From G963422445 sp963422445 (GTDB lineage: Bacteria > Pseudomonadota > Alphaproteobacteria > Thalassobaculales > Thalassobaculaceae), in assembly GCA_963422445.2 (NCBI GenBank), contig OY729512.2, positions 248,001 through 312,000 of the forward strand: DNA of 64,000 nucleotides, in the 5' to 3' direction. Position 1 is the stretch's first letter; each line of letters begins with the position of its first letter. Shown here one piece after another: positions 17,367 to 26,928 of the stretch. The translations under genes were made by a program, and so were the position numbers. The notes beneath the pieces are model-generated. The model was not told where the DNA came from and made no database searches. It saw nothing but the letters and a program-made list of their open reading frames with translations.

Positions 17367-18452
17367 ACGGGCCTGGACCCGCTCCATCGCGATCAGGCGT
17401 CGTTTGTTGTCGACGCCCCAGCGATACCCGGTCATCCGACCGTTCTTGCTGACAGCGCGGTGACAGGGAATCAGCAAGGCCACAGGGTTTCTGGCGCAGG
17501 CCTGAGCGACGGGACGGCTGGCGTCCGGGTGGCCGATCGCGGCGGCAATCTCGCTGTAACTACGGGTTTCGCCGTAAGGAATATCGCTGAGCGCCTGCCA
17601 GACCAGTCGCTGAAATGCAGTCTTCCGGATGTCCAGAGGCAACCGGAAATCCGGGGTCCGGCCGTTCAGGTGGTCAAGCACATCGTCAAGCATCCTGCCG
17701 AGACCGTGATCATCCCGAAGGTGGTTTGCCGCCCTGAACTCGTCCAGCAATCCCCCGACCAGGGATGGTTCGTCATCGCCGAGAGCGACGAAGCAAACAC
17801 CCTTCACGGTGGCTGCCACCAGAACCAGAAGATTGACCGGCCCCGGGCGCAGGGCATGCACGATCGTGGCCCCGAAGCCACCGAAACGATAGCTCGCGGG
17901 CGTCATCCCGAGTTCCGCGTCCGACTTCTCGTAAAGCCTGCTTGTCGAACCGAGCCCTGCGCCATAAATGGCGTCCGATATCGTCTCGCCGGCCCTCAGA
18001 TCGGATCGCAACTGGATCATGGAGCGGGCTTCGACATATTGTTTGAGCGTGACGCCCATTAGTCTCCGGAACACCCGTTGCAGCCGATGCGGCTGCATGC
18101 CAACACGCTTGGCAATTGCCTTGAGACCCGGCCGGTCGCTATCAAAGATTCCAGATTCGATGATGTCACAGACCATGGCCACAGCCTCGATATCCGCATC
18201 GTCGGGGGCTGACGGCTTGCCACCGCATTTAAGACAGGCCCGGTACCCGTCGCGCTCGGCTTCTTCGGGGCTGTCGTAAAAGACCACAACCTCACGATTG
18301 GGTTGCCGGCTGCGACAACTGGGCCGACAGTATACGCCCGTCGTCGAAACTGCGTAGACGAAGTCGCCATCTGCATCCTCGTCGTTTTCGATCACCGCGA
18401 GCCAGTGTGCCTCGTCCTCCACGGCTTTAGTAAATTCCGTTTGTCCTGACAT
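17343..18452 (-). CDS. ada: Bifunctional DNA methylation repair protein / regulator Ada
   Basis: A 369-residue Ada with all parts. The N-terminal zinc-cysteine methyl-phosphotriester acceptor domain has C42, C46, C73 and C76 (GVYCRPSC and ACLKCGG). An AraC-type helix-turn-helix follows (about 105-190, AKRVGMQPHRLQRVFRR). The C-terminal O6-methylguanine methyltransferase domain has the acceptor C330 in LLIPCHRAV. It repairs alkylated DNA by suicide transfer and, once methylated, activates the adaptive response. GGAG lies 8 nt before the ATG at 18452; an in-frame GTG is 9 nt further up. The 3' end overlaps algH by 24 nt in convergent orientation. Confidence 0.95.
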   Translation of the reverse strand: MSGQTEFTKAVEDEAHWLAVIENDEDADGDFVYAVSTTGVYCRPSCRSRQPNREVVVFYDSPEEAERDGYRACLKCGGKPSAPDDADIEAVAMVCDIIESGIFDSDRPGLKAIAKRVGMQPHRLQRVFRRLMGVTLKQYVEARSMIQLRSDLRAGETISDAIYGAGLGSTSRLYEKSDAELGMTPASYRFGGFGATIVHALRPGPVNLLVLVAATVKGVCFVALGDDEPSLVGGLLDEFRAANHLRDDHGLGRMLDDVLDHLNGRTPDFRLPLDIRKTAFQRLVWQALSDIPYGETRSYSEIAAAIGHPDASRPVAQACARNPVALLIPCHRAVSKNGRMTGYRWGVDNKRRLIAMERVQARSGPTGNG

Positions 18453-18588
18453 GATGGTCACTCCGTATATGAATCGACGTGTCGGACTTTATGTCGGCCC
18501 CACGCTGCTCATCTATCCGTTTTTAACACGCAATTCCGGAGACGCCGCGTGCCCTACGGAGCAACCACCCACGCTGACACACTCCCTC

Positions 18589-19762
18589 TGAGGTGGCCCC
18601 GGAAAATTGGACAGTTTGCTAAGGTGTATCCCACTGAGAGACGGAGGGACGCCTATGTGCAGCAAACGCCGGAGATTTTCGGGAGAGCAGAAGGCGAAGG
18701 TTGCGCTTGAAGCGCTTCGTGGCGAGCGTAGATTGCAGGAGGTCGCCTCGAAGCATCAGGTTCATCCGAACCAGGTCGGTGCCTGGAAGCGCCAGACGAT
18801 CGAGGGCCTTGGCGAGATGTTCACGAACGGCGTGGACCGCCATCGCCGGGATCACGAGAGCGAGGTGCGGGAGCTTCACGCGAAGATCGGGGAGTTGATC
18901 GTGGAGCGGGATTTTTGTCACGCGGGTCCGGTCGATGAGCCGGTCGGAGCGCCGCGCGATGGTGGTACGCGGCCATCCGGCGCTGAAGCTGAGCCAGCAA
19001 TGCCGGCTGCTGTCGATCGGGCGCTCCTCGCTCTACGACGAGGCGAAGGGCGAGAGCGAGGGGACACTGGCGCTGATGCGTCGGATCGACGCGCTGTTCC
19101 TGAAGTCTCGGTTCTACGGGGCTCGCCAGATGGTCCGCCATCTGCGCCGCGAGGGGGTATGCATCGGCCGCGGCCGGGTCGGTCGTCTGATGCGCCTGCT
19201 GGGTCTTCAGGCGATCTACCGGGCGCCGCGGATCTGCTCAAGGACCTGCGGGTCGAGCGGTCGAACCACGTCTGGTGCGCCGACATCACCGACATCCCGG
19301 TGCAGCGCGGCTTCCTGTATCTGGTGGCGATCATGGACTGGGCAAGCCGGCACGTCCTGGCCTGGCGGCTGTCGAACACGCTGGACGCAGGCTTCTGTGT
19401 CGAGGCGCTTGAGGAGGCCCTGGATCGCTACGGCACGCCGGAGATTTTCAACACCGACCAGGGCAGCCAGGTCACCAGCTTCGCCTTCACCGGGCGTCTG
19501 CAGACGCCCGGCATCGGCATCTCGATGGAGGGGCGGGGCCGGTGCATGGACACCATCTTTATCGAGCGGTTGTGGCGTTCGCTCAAATACCAGGTGATCG
19601 ACCTGCACGAGAACGCCGACGGCTTCACGGCCCGGCACCTGATCCATGACTGGATGGGCTTCTACAACGCCGAGAGGCCTCGGCGGGACGGGATGCCTGA
19701 ACCACAACCGGAAGACATCTTAAATCAGCCGCCAGACTGTCCAACGAACCGAGGCCACCTCA
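18589..19762 (+). mobile_element. IS3-family element (inactive)
   Basis: The 1174-bp element has inverted ends TGAGGTGGCC-CGG, with TTGGACAGT shared further in. The flanking triplets do not match, so no target duplication is visible. OrfA begins at 18655 after GGAGGG; the OrfB frame is broken (see the pseudogene entry). Confidence 0.85.
18655..19725 (+). pseudogene. IS3-family OrfA/OrfB transposase, frameshifted
   Basis: OrfA (MCSKRRRFSGEQKAKVALEA) is a helix-turn-helix plus leucine-zipper protein of about 90 residues. OrfB follows from about 18935 in the +1 frame rather than in the -1 frame used for programmed IS3 frameshifting. At about 19225 a small deletion removes roughly a dozen residues and throws the catalytic half back into the OrfA frame (HVWCADITDIPVQRG, FNTDQGSQVTS, DTIFIERLWRSLKYE-like). 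The D, D and E residues survive, but they are not joined to the N-terminal half in one frame. The C-terminus after FYNAERP is also altered. Confidence 0.85.
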
Positions 19763-19905
19763 ACTTGACCGGCGTCGGCAGATCCCGTAGCTCGCCGAGC
19801 GCAGACTGAATGGCTCTCTCATCGACCACGGCTTCCTCACTGTCCCGAACAGGATAAACCACAAGTATAACAGCTCACGGAACCATCCTAGCTCCCCGGG
19901 GAGCC

Positions 19906-21058
19906 AGTGGATTGATTTCAACGTTTGGACCCCTCTTTTTCTTGCGGCGATGATGGTATCGGGATCGGCGGTCCAGACGAAGGGCTTGGCTTCGGTGGTG
20001 TTGTGTTCGTCGATGAAGCGGCGGATGGCGTCCTGGAGTTCGCGTCCGGAGCGGAAGACGCCGTATCCGAGACGGCGTCGTGTCCGCTTGGCGAAAACGC
20101 CTTCGACCGCGTTCAGCCACGCGCTCGAGGTGGGGGTGACGTGGAAGGTCCAGCGCGGATGGCGTGCGAGCCAGACCTGGACGTCCTTGTGCTTGTGAGT
20201 GGCGTCGTTGTCGAGGATGGCATGGACCGGGACGCCGGCGGGTATCGTGCGCGCGATGCGGTTGAGGCATCTCGGGAACGCCTGGTGGCGATGCCGACTG
20301 GCGTGCTGGCCGATGACCGTGCCGTCGAGCACGGTCAGGGCGGCAAACAGCGTCGTCGTGCCGTTGCGCTTGTAATCATGTGTCATGGTGGCGCCGCGGC
20401 CTTTCTTCAGCGGCAGGCCGGGCTGTGTGCGGTCAAGTGCCTGACTGTGCGACGTGTCATCGATCGACAGCACGACCGCGTGAGCCGGCGGCGCAACGGA
20501 GAGGCCGACGATGTCGGTCAGCGTCTCGAGGCAGGCGGGATCGTTCGAAAGCGTGAACGGCCGCCAGCAGTGCGGCATCAAGCCATGCGCCTGCCAGACC
20601 GCCCATACCGTCGAAGCGGCAACCCCCACAGCCTTCGCCGTCGCCCGCAGCGTCCAGTGGGTCGCCGCATGGAGGCGGCGAGGTGTGGGTCAACTCTACG
20701 ATCTTCGCCACCGGCTCAGGAGCCAGAGGCGTCTTGCCCGGCGGACGCGTCTTGTCCCGCAGAAGTCCGTCCACACCTTCGTCCATAGAAGCGGTCCTGC
20801 CAGCGCCAGACATTGTTCTTCGCCTTGCCGGTCTCTCTCATGATGGCCATCGTGCCGAGCCCATCGTCGCTCAGAAGAACGATGCGCGCCCGCCAGACGT
20901 GCTTCTGCGGGCTCTTCGGGTCCGGGACAACCGTTTCAAGGCGATGCCGGTCGCCTGAAGTGAGTGTGAATGAAACACCAGGGCGCATCTTGTAGACCTC
21001 CGTGATCGACAAATCAGAAGAATATAATAACGGCTATATTTGTAATGATCAATCCACT
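19906..21058 (-). pseudogene. Third type of IS630-family element (IS630-D), frameshifted
   Basis: Ends share the inverted AGTGGATTGAT (19906-19916 and 21048-21058). The transposase is spread over three frames on the minus strand: N-terminal MRPGVSFTLTSGDRHRLE to WRWQDRF (about 20740-20990), a middle part EGVDGLLRDKTRPPGKTPL (about 20640-20790), and the catalytic part from GVAASTVWAVW to about 19930. The last part keeps LSIDDTSHSQ, ILDNDATHKHK and LNAVEGVF as the DDE positions. At least two frameshifts make it inactive. It lies 143 nt beyond the IS3 element. Confidence 0.83.
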
Positions 21059-21705
21059 AGGGTGGTTCCGCACAGAACAAGCGCCCGGACTTAAGCCGAG
21101 CGCCCAGACCCGGCATCTTGAGGTTGATTTCGTCTTACAAGGCGGATAAGTGGTTGTTGAACATGAGTCATTGAAAGACAGAATCCGCGCGACCTGCCCC
21201 GAATGGGGACTGGACGAGTTGACTGCGCTACGGATCCGGCGGCCCGTGAACCTGCGATGCCGCGCCGCACACGGCGTCTCCGACCTGACGGCAGGCACCT
21301 CGGCATCCCATTGCGGACCTTGGCCACGGGTCTGGAACCATATCGACGAAATCCAGCGTTTGCGTGAGGTCCAGATCCTCGCAACATCAGCACATAACAC
21401 CGTGTTCCCTGTTGAGCGCAAACATGTCGATATCCCGTGGATACGGCGGACCTGACGCTGCGGCCACGGCGGAAACCGTCGCCAATGTCGATGATCCGAT
21501 TGACGACCGCATGCGCTCCACGTCCCCGATATCGAAACGTTCGAAGCAAGGCGCCACCTCGTCGCTCGAGAACCGCGGCGGTACAACCTCGAAACGATAC
21601 CGAGCAAGAACGCCGCCGGTTCAAGCGCGGTCACGGTGGCAGACAAAGTTGCACTCGTGATATAATGGCTTTGTTCTCAACCTTCAGATCGCGACATATT
21701 TACTG
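21059..21705. other. Non-coding stretch upstream of mutS
   Basis: About 645 nt without a credible gene on either strand; the open frames there are short and lack family motifs. The AT-richer end (GATATAATGG around 21660) has a TATAAT-like hexamer that could be the -10 of the mutS promoter, though no -35 was assigned. Confidence 0.45.
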
Positions 21706-24474
21706 GTGACCAACAATCAAGCCCCCGGCACGACGACAATATTGCCAGAGCCCGGAATAACGTCAGCTGCAAAGGCTGGGACCGTCAGCCTGACCCCGAT
21801 GCTGACACAGTATTTCGAACTCAAACATGCTTATCCTGATACTCTGTTGTTCTATCGAATGGGAGACTTCTACGAGATGTTCTTCGACGATGCGGTCTCG
21901 GCCGCAGCGGCGCTGGATATCACGCTCACCAAGCGCGTCAGGCAAAATGGTGAAGACATTCCGATGTGCGGGGTTCCGTATCATGCCGCCGACGCTTATC
22001 TCGCGAGGCTGATCCGCAAGGGGTTTCGGGTCGCCATCTGTGATCAGATCGAAGAGCCGGCCGAAGCTCGCAAGCGAGGCAACAGGGCGGTCGTCAAGCG
22101 CGCTGTTTCCCGCATTGTCACGCCTGGTACGCTGACGGAAGACGCTCTGCTCGAAGCCCGCAACCACAACTTCCTGGCAAGCCTGTCGGAAGCCCAGGGG
22201 CTGTTGGGCATTGCCTGGGTCGACATGTCGACAGGTGATCTGCAGACCCAGCCATCCTCCCGCGACGGCCTCAGCGCTGCGCTGGCCCGCATCGCGCCGA
22301 GCGAATTGCTGGTGCCAGACCGTTTTCTGAATGATGGCGGCCCCGCAGCGGATCTGAAGCCCGTATTTAACGACTGGCAGTCGGTTCTGACGCCGCTGCC
22401 GACGAGCCGTTTCGACAGCGCCAACGGCAGCAAGCGACTGGAATCACTGTTCGGAGTTGGCGCGCTGGACGGGTTCGGCACGTTCAACCGCGGTGAACTC
22501 GCGGCCGCCAGCGCCCTGGTCGACTATATCGGGCTGACCCAGCAGGGCCAGCAACCGAAACTGACACCGCCACGCCGTTGGCAAGCGGGAGATACCGTCG
22601 AGATTGACGCGGCAACCCGGGCCAGTCTTGAACTTGTCCGGACGCTCTCGGGGGAACGCCGAGGCAGTCTGCTCGACATCGTCGACCGAACCGTCACCGG
22701 GGCTGGCGCGCGTCTCCTGGCTGAGCGAATCTCGGCACCACTGACCGATCCGTCAGACATTGCCTTTCGCCTCGAAAAAGTGACCTTCTTTGTCGACGCG
22801 GATCCGTTGCGCCGCGCCGTTCGCGAAATCCTGCGTCGCGCGCCTGACCTCGAACGGGCGTTATCACGACTGTCCCTTGGCCGCGGCGGGCCGCGCGATC
22901 TGGCAGCGGTCCGCGCAGGGCTCGGAGCAGCCGGGGAACTGCACCGAGAACTCTCCCATCCGGCAGCAAGCCTGGCGGGGCTGTGCGCCGGGATTACGAA
23001 CATCCAGAAGGATCTCGCAAATCACGAGACCCTGGTCGAACATCTCACTGATATTCTGATGGACGAACCGCCCCTGCTATTGCGCGAGGGCGGCTTTGTC
23101 GTGCCGGGGCATTCGGCCGAACTCGACCGACTGCGGACGCTTCGCGACGAGAGCCGGCGCCTGATTGCAAATCTTCAACGACGATACGCCGAAGAGACCA
23201 GCATTAGCTCGATCAAGATCCGACACAACAACACACTCGGTTATTTTGTCGAGGTCAAGGCCCTACATGGAGACAAGGTGATGAATCGCGATGGTTTTTT
23301 TCATCGCCAGACCCTAGCCAGCGCCATGCGCTTTACGACCATCGAACTCGGCGACCTCGAGCGTGAACTGAGCCAGGCTGCCGACAAGGCATTGGCTCTC
23401 GAACAGGAGATATTTGCCCAGGCCGTCTCCGATGTGCTTATCGGCAGCGATGCCATCATACGAACCGCCAACGCGCTTGCCCGGCTGGACGTCGCATCCG
23501 CGCTCGCGGAACTTGCCGTCGAACGACGGTATGTACGCCCGTCGCTCGACGGCAGTTACGATCTCGAAATTATCGGCGGTCGTCATCCGGTGGTCGAGAC
23601 CCTCTCCACTGACGGGGACGACTTCATCCCCAATGACTGCAACCTTGAGACCGCGCAGCGTGTGTGGCTCCTGACCGGTCCGAACATGGCAGGAAAAAGC
23701 ACATTCCTGCGCCAGAACGCTCTTATCGTGCTGCTTGCGCAGGCCGGATCATTTGTTCCGGCGTCAGTCGCCCGTATCGGCGTCGTCGACCGATTATTCA
23801 GCCGGGTCGGCGCGTCGGACGATCTCGCGCGCGGACGATCGACCTTCATGGTCGAGATGGTCGAAACAGCGGCGATCCTGAATCAAGCAACGGAACGCTC
23901 TCTGGTTATTCTGGATGAGATCGGACGCGGCACCGCAACCTTTGACGGTTTATCGATCGCATGGGCGACAATCGAGCACCTGCATGAGGTCAACCGCTGC
24001 AGAACGCTGTTCGCGACGCATTATCACGAACTGACGGTCCTGACCTCGAAGCTTCCGGCACTGGCCTGCCATACCATGCGAATCCGGGAATGGAAGGACA
24101 GAATCGTGTTTATGCACGAAGTCGTCAGCGGCGCCGCTGACCGGTCCTATGGCATTCATGTCGCAAAGCTCGCGGGACTGCCGAAGTCCGTGACCGAACG
24201 CGCGGACGCAGTCCTGGAACAGCTGGAGACCGGCGACAAGGCGCGGGCGGCAAACCGGCTCGCCGACGATCTGCCGCTGTTCCAGACCGACTGGTCGCGG
24301 GCCGACCCGGAACCGGCGCTGGCAATTAACCCCGTCGAAGAGCGATTGGCGACAATCAATCCCGATGAATTGACACCGATGCAGGCGCTCGAACTGGTCT
24401 ATACGTTGCGAGATCTGCTCGACGGGCAGACCGATACCAAGGATGACGGGCCGTTCAGTTTTCCTCGGCGATAG
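21706..24474 (+). CDS. mutS: DNA mismatch repair protein MutS
   Basis: This 922-residue MutS has the mismatch-contact motif FYRMGDFYEMFFDDA near residue 46, the connector, lever and clamp domains, and the ATPase core with Walker A GPNMAGKST (about residues 657-665), LDEIGRGTATFDG (Walker B and signature) and the HYHEL switch. It recognises mismatches and, with MutL, starts strand repair. The start is a GTG (VTNNQAPG); homology begins near TPMLTQYFELKH, so the first 30 residues are poorly conserved. Its last 20 nt overlap the stop end of the small gene on the opposite strand. Confidence 0.97.
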   Translation: MTNNQAPGTTTILPEPGITSAAKAGTVSLTPMLTQYFELKHAYPDTLLFYRMGDFYEMFFDDAVSAAAALDITLTKRVRQNGEDIPMCGVPYHAADAYLARLIRKGFRVAICDQIEEPAEARKRGNRAVVKRAVSRIVTPGTLTEDALLEARNHNFLASLSEAQGLLGIAWVDMSTGDLQTQPSSRDGLSAALARIAPSELLVPDRFLNDGGPAADLKPVFNDWQSVLTPLPTSRFDSANGSKRLESLFGVGALDGFGTFNRGELAAASALVDYIGLTQQGQQPKLTPPRRWQAGDTVEIDAATRASLELVRTLSGERRGSLLDIVDRTVTGAGARLLAERISAPLTDPSDIAFRLEKVTFFVDADPLRRAVREILRRAPDLERALSRLSLGRGGPRDLAAVRAGLGAAGELHRELSHPAASLAGLCAGITNIQKDLANHETLVEHLTDILMDEPPLLLREGGFVVPGHSAELDRLRTLRDESRRLIANLQRRYAEETSISSIKIRHNNTLGYFVEVKALHGDKVMNRDGFFHRQTLASAMRFTTIELGDLERELSQAADKALALEQEIFAQAVSDVLIGSDAIIRTANALARLDVASALAELAVERRYVRPSLDGSYDLEIIGGRHPVVETLSTDGDDFIPNDCNLETAQRVWLLTGPNMAGKSTFLRQNALIVLLAQAGSFVPASVARIGVVDRLFSRVGASDDLARGRSTFMVEMVETAAILNQATERSLVILDEIGRGTATFDGLSIAWATIEHLHEVNRCRTLFATHYHELTVLTSKLPALACHTMRIREWKDRIVFMHEVVSGAADRSYGIHVAKLAGLPKSVTERADAVLEQLETGDKARAANRLADDLPLFQTDWSRADPEPALAINPVEERLATINPDELTPMQALELVYTLRDLLDGQTDTKDDGPFSFPRR

Positions 24475-24724
24475 CCGCCCGCCAGATAACCGTGCCGAAA
24501 ACATCGCCACGAACACATTTGTCCTGATCCAGATAAGGTTCATATCGCTCAGCCGACCTGGCAGCGAGGTCTTCGACCCGGCCCGGCATGCCTGAATCAT
24601 TGGCAACCAGCAGATATTCCTCACCGACATCCGACACAAGATGGACCGGGCCGGCGTCCGGTACCTGACCGTCGAACGTGGGCAGGCGCATAATGCGCCC
24701 GCATATCCGCTCATCGTTGCTCAT
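24455..24724 (-). CDS. Small hypothetical protein downstream of SCO1
   Basis: An 89-residue protein, MSNDERICGRIMRLPTFDG at the start, with a moderately acidic, soluble composition and no recognised domain or membrane segment. The evidence that it is real is a good GGGAGG about 10 nt before the ATG, 19-nt spacing to the SCO1 gene on the same strand, and its codon use. Its 3' end overlaps mutS by 20 nt in convergent orientation. The DVGEEYLLVANDSG stretch could be part of a beta-rich fold. Function unknown. Confidence 0.6.
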   Translation of the reverse strand: MSNDERICGRIMRLPTFDGQVPDAGPVHLVSDVGEEYLLVANDSGMPGRVEDLAARSAERYEPYLDQDKCVRGDVFGTVIWRAAIAEEN

Positions 24725-24743
24725 CTGTTGTTGCTTCCTCCCG

Positions 24744-25334
24744 TCAAAGCGCGGCCCGGATCGCTGTCATCAGTTGATCCGGTGTCACGTCGTGACCGAA
24801 ATGCGCCAGATATCGACCGTCAGGTCGCATCAGATAGGTTATCGTCGAATGATCAACGAGATAGTCGGAGGCACCCTCGGTTTCGACCTTCTGGTAAAAT
24901 ACACGCCACGCTCGCGCGGCCTCGGCGATCTGTCCGGTTGTGCCGGTCAGAAAGCTGAAGCGCTCATGAAAATGTTCGCGATAGGCCGCAAGAACCTCAA
25001 CCGTATCCCGCTCCGGGTCAACGGTGATGAAAAGAGGTTTGACGCCGGTTGCGCCAGTCCCGAGTTGGTCGAGTGCTGCGGAGATCACGGTCAGCCCGGT
25101 CGGACAGATATCCGGACAATGCGTATAGCCGAAATAGACGATCTTGAGCATTCCGGCGAAATCCTGTTCCGTCACTCTTTGTCCGTCATGGTCAGTCAGG
25201 CGAAAGGTCCCGCCAACCAGATTGCCGCCGTCGATGCTGCTTGACCGGCTGGCCAGCCAGGCACCAGTCGCAACGGCGCCGGCAAAGATCAGGATCAGAA
25301 TGGCAAACAGTGCCAGGAAAGCGCGGTTTGACAT
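24744..25334 (-). CDS. SCO1/SenC family copper chaperone
   Basis: A 196-residue thioredoxin-fold protein, anchored by an N-terminal membrane helix (about residues 5-28). The copper ligands are visible: C73 and C77 in GYTHCPDICPTG and H162 in YLVDHST. SCO proteins deliver copper to the CuA site of cytochrome c oxidase on the periplasmic side. An in-frame TTG at 25346 is possible, but the ATG at 25334 is more likely. No oxidase genes lie in the window. The small hypothetical gene follows 19 nt downstream. Confidence 0.93.
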   Translation of the reverse strand: MSNRAFLALFAILILIFAGAVATGAWLASRSSSIDGGNLVGGTFRLTDHDGQRVTEQDFAGMLKIVYFGYTHCPDICPTGLTVISAALDQLGTGATGVKPLFITVDPERDTVEVLAAYREHFHERFSFLTGTTGQIAEAARAWRVFYQKVETEGASDYLVDHSTITYLMRPDGRYLAHFGHDVTPDQLMTAIRAAL

Positions 25335-26184
25335 GATGGTGTCCAACCATTCGAGCCGGGACCACTCTTATGGATCAATCCGGTGATCGAATCCACCCGA
25401 ACAGCGTTGTCTTGCCATTCCGCGCGACCGGCAGATGAATGGGCGCAGAATAATGGATGGGGACAGGCGATTCGTCTTGCACGCGAATGCGGTGATCGTC
25501 AGGCATTCGACGATACGATTACCGGAAAAACCTGATGGACCGGTTCAGCGGAGAGTATGCTGCCATCAGATCCGGCTTGAACGGTCAGAAACCGGTTGCA
25601 GCGACTCGGCATACAGCCCCGGTTGCCATGATCGATATTTCCCGGTCGGCGCGGTTTTTCCGCATACCGGCTTCCGTGACGAGTTCGATCCGGTTTGGCT
25701 CCGAAAGTTTTCCGCCAGTTGTACTTTTGACAGTATCTTTGTGGCCTTACGATAACGAACCCAATCAAACACCCCCCCCCCCCCCCCCCCCGACCGCAAG
25801 ACCGGGAAATCATGATGGAAGCGCGACGCGGCTGGGACTCGGATTTCCGGCGCTTCAACGCAGCGGTCCGATCGCAAATCCTTAGCCAGTTTAGCCTGAT
25901 TTATCCGGACCCATCGGACCCAAAGGTCAAGTCGTGGCGGCAAAATGTATCGATGCTGCAACGGGATGTCGGTGAAATCGTCCCGGTGCGGACCGACGTC
26001 GCAGCTTTCACGGCGATTCTCGCATACGAACTCCCGATGGAATCCCGGCCCCTGACGTCCTTCTGCCTGGAGACGCGTTGCCGTCATCGAACTCGAGGGC
26101 AAGATCACAGCGTCCGACGTCGATATCGATCAGGCTCATGCCCATGCCCGCGATTTGTCCTGTTACCATCTCCCGGCTTTACTG
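25335..26184. other. Long non-coding stretch at the start of IS cluster II
   Basis: About 850 nt without a supported gene. It holds the C20 tract (25772-25791), and near 26080-26150 a short plus-strand piece (AVIELEGKITASDVDIDQAHAHA) that may be a scrap of a coding sequence. Open frames that cross the poly-C run look spurious, because they are built of proline or glycine repeats. Confidence 0.45.
25772..25791. repeat. Homopolymer of 20 C
   Basis: Twenty consecutive C on the plus strand, by far the longest homopolymer seen in the window. It lies between genes and is not inside a recognisable coding frame. Confidence 0.95.
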
Positions 26185-26397
26185 GGACCAAGGTCGAGGG
26201 CGCCTACGGGCTCCAGAAGATCGGCGTCGAGCATGTCAAGCCGTTCTTCACCCGCGGCCACCTCATCAATGTGAAGCCACAACGAGCGTGGGACCGGGGC
26301 GAGGAGATCATTCCGGACCACATGCAAGCCCCGCTCGCCGCCCGGCGCATGATGGCCGGCGACATCAAGGAGGGCGACGCGGTGCGCGTCCAATTCC
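26185..26397 (+). pseudogene. Fragment of a cyclase-family (kynurenine-formamidase-like) gene
   Basis: A stretch of about 70 codons contains GVEHVKPFFTRGHLINVK and GDIKEGDAVRVQF, which resemble the conserved G-E-x-I-x-P-x-x-TRG and I-x-x-GDAV segments of the cyclase family. There is no start, no metal-binding HxGTHxD motif and no C-terminus. It joins directly to a fragment of another gene on the opposite strand. The family call rests on two short motifs only. Confidence 0.42.
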
Positions 26398-26403
26398 TGG
26401 CCC

Positions 26404-26580
26404 GTTGCCCTGGTCGATGTGGTTGTCCACCATGGCGGCGAGCAGGTTGTGCGCCGCGCCGATCGCATTCATGTCGCCAGTGAAGTGAAGGTTGATGTCC
26501 TCCATCGGCACAACCTGGGCGTAGCCGCCGCCGGCTGCGCTGTCCTTCATACCGAAACAAGGGCCGAGCGACGGCTGCGC
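26404..26580 (-). pseudogene. Fragment of formate-tetrahydrofolate ligase (fhs)
   Basis: About 58 codons on the minus strand read QPSLGPCFGMKDSAAGGGYA, then QVVPMEDINLHFTGDMNAIG and AAHNLLAAMVDNHIDQGN, which is the highly conserved central block of Fhs (10-formyl-THF synthetase). Nothing of the flanking protein remains on either side: downstream it runs into the cyclase-like fragment (opposite strand), upstream into IS66 sequence. It is a transferred or rearranged scrap, not a gene. Confidence 0.8.
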
Positions 26581-26928
26581 GTCGTGGAAAGCGATGGCCC
26601 GGTCGAGGATTCGATCACAGGCTTTGGCGTTGAGATCAACCCGGGACCGTCCCAGCCGGTCTCGCGTGCGATGTGCGCGGCCCTGCGGGCACGTTCGAGG
26701 AGATGGCGGCGATGGTAGCCGTGGCGATGGGCACGGCGAACCGGTTGCTCATCAGATCGGTCAGTCTCGTTTCGGGATTGACCCGGACATGCAGCAGATC
26801 GCTTACCCACGCGGTAATGCGTGGCCCGTACTGGACCGGGGTGGTCACGCCCGTCAGGAAGATCGCGCCGGTCACGGTGCCGCAAGCGCTGCAGAAGCAG
26901 CGATGGGCGCGGTGTTCGGTGACCTCTA

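Noticed and set aside
18900..18960. Programmed frameshift in the IS3 element
   Set aside because: OrfB is in the +1 frame relative to OrfA, not the -1 frame used by IS3 elements, and OrfB is broken again at 19225, so decay is the simpler explanation.
25535..26108. Open frames crossing the C20 tract
   Set aside because: They encode only proline or glycine runs at the tract and nothing recognisable beside it.
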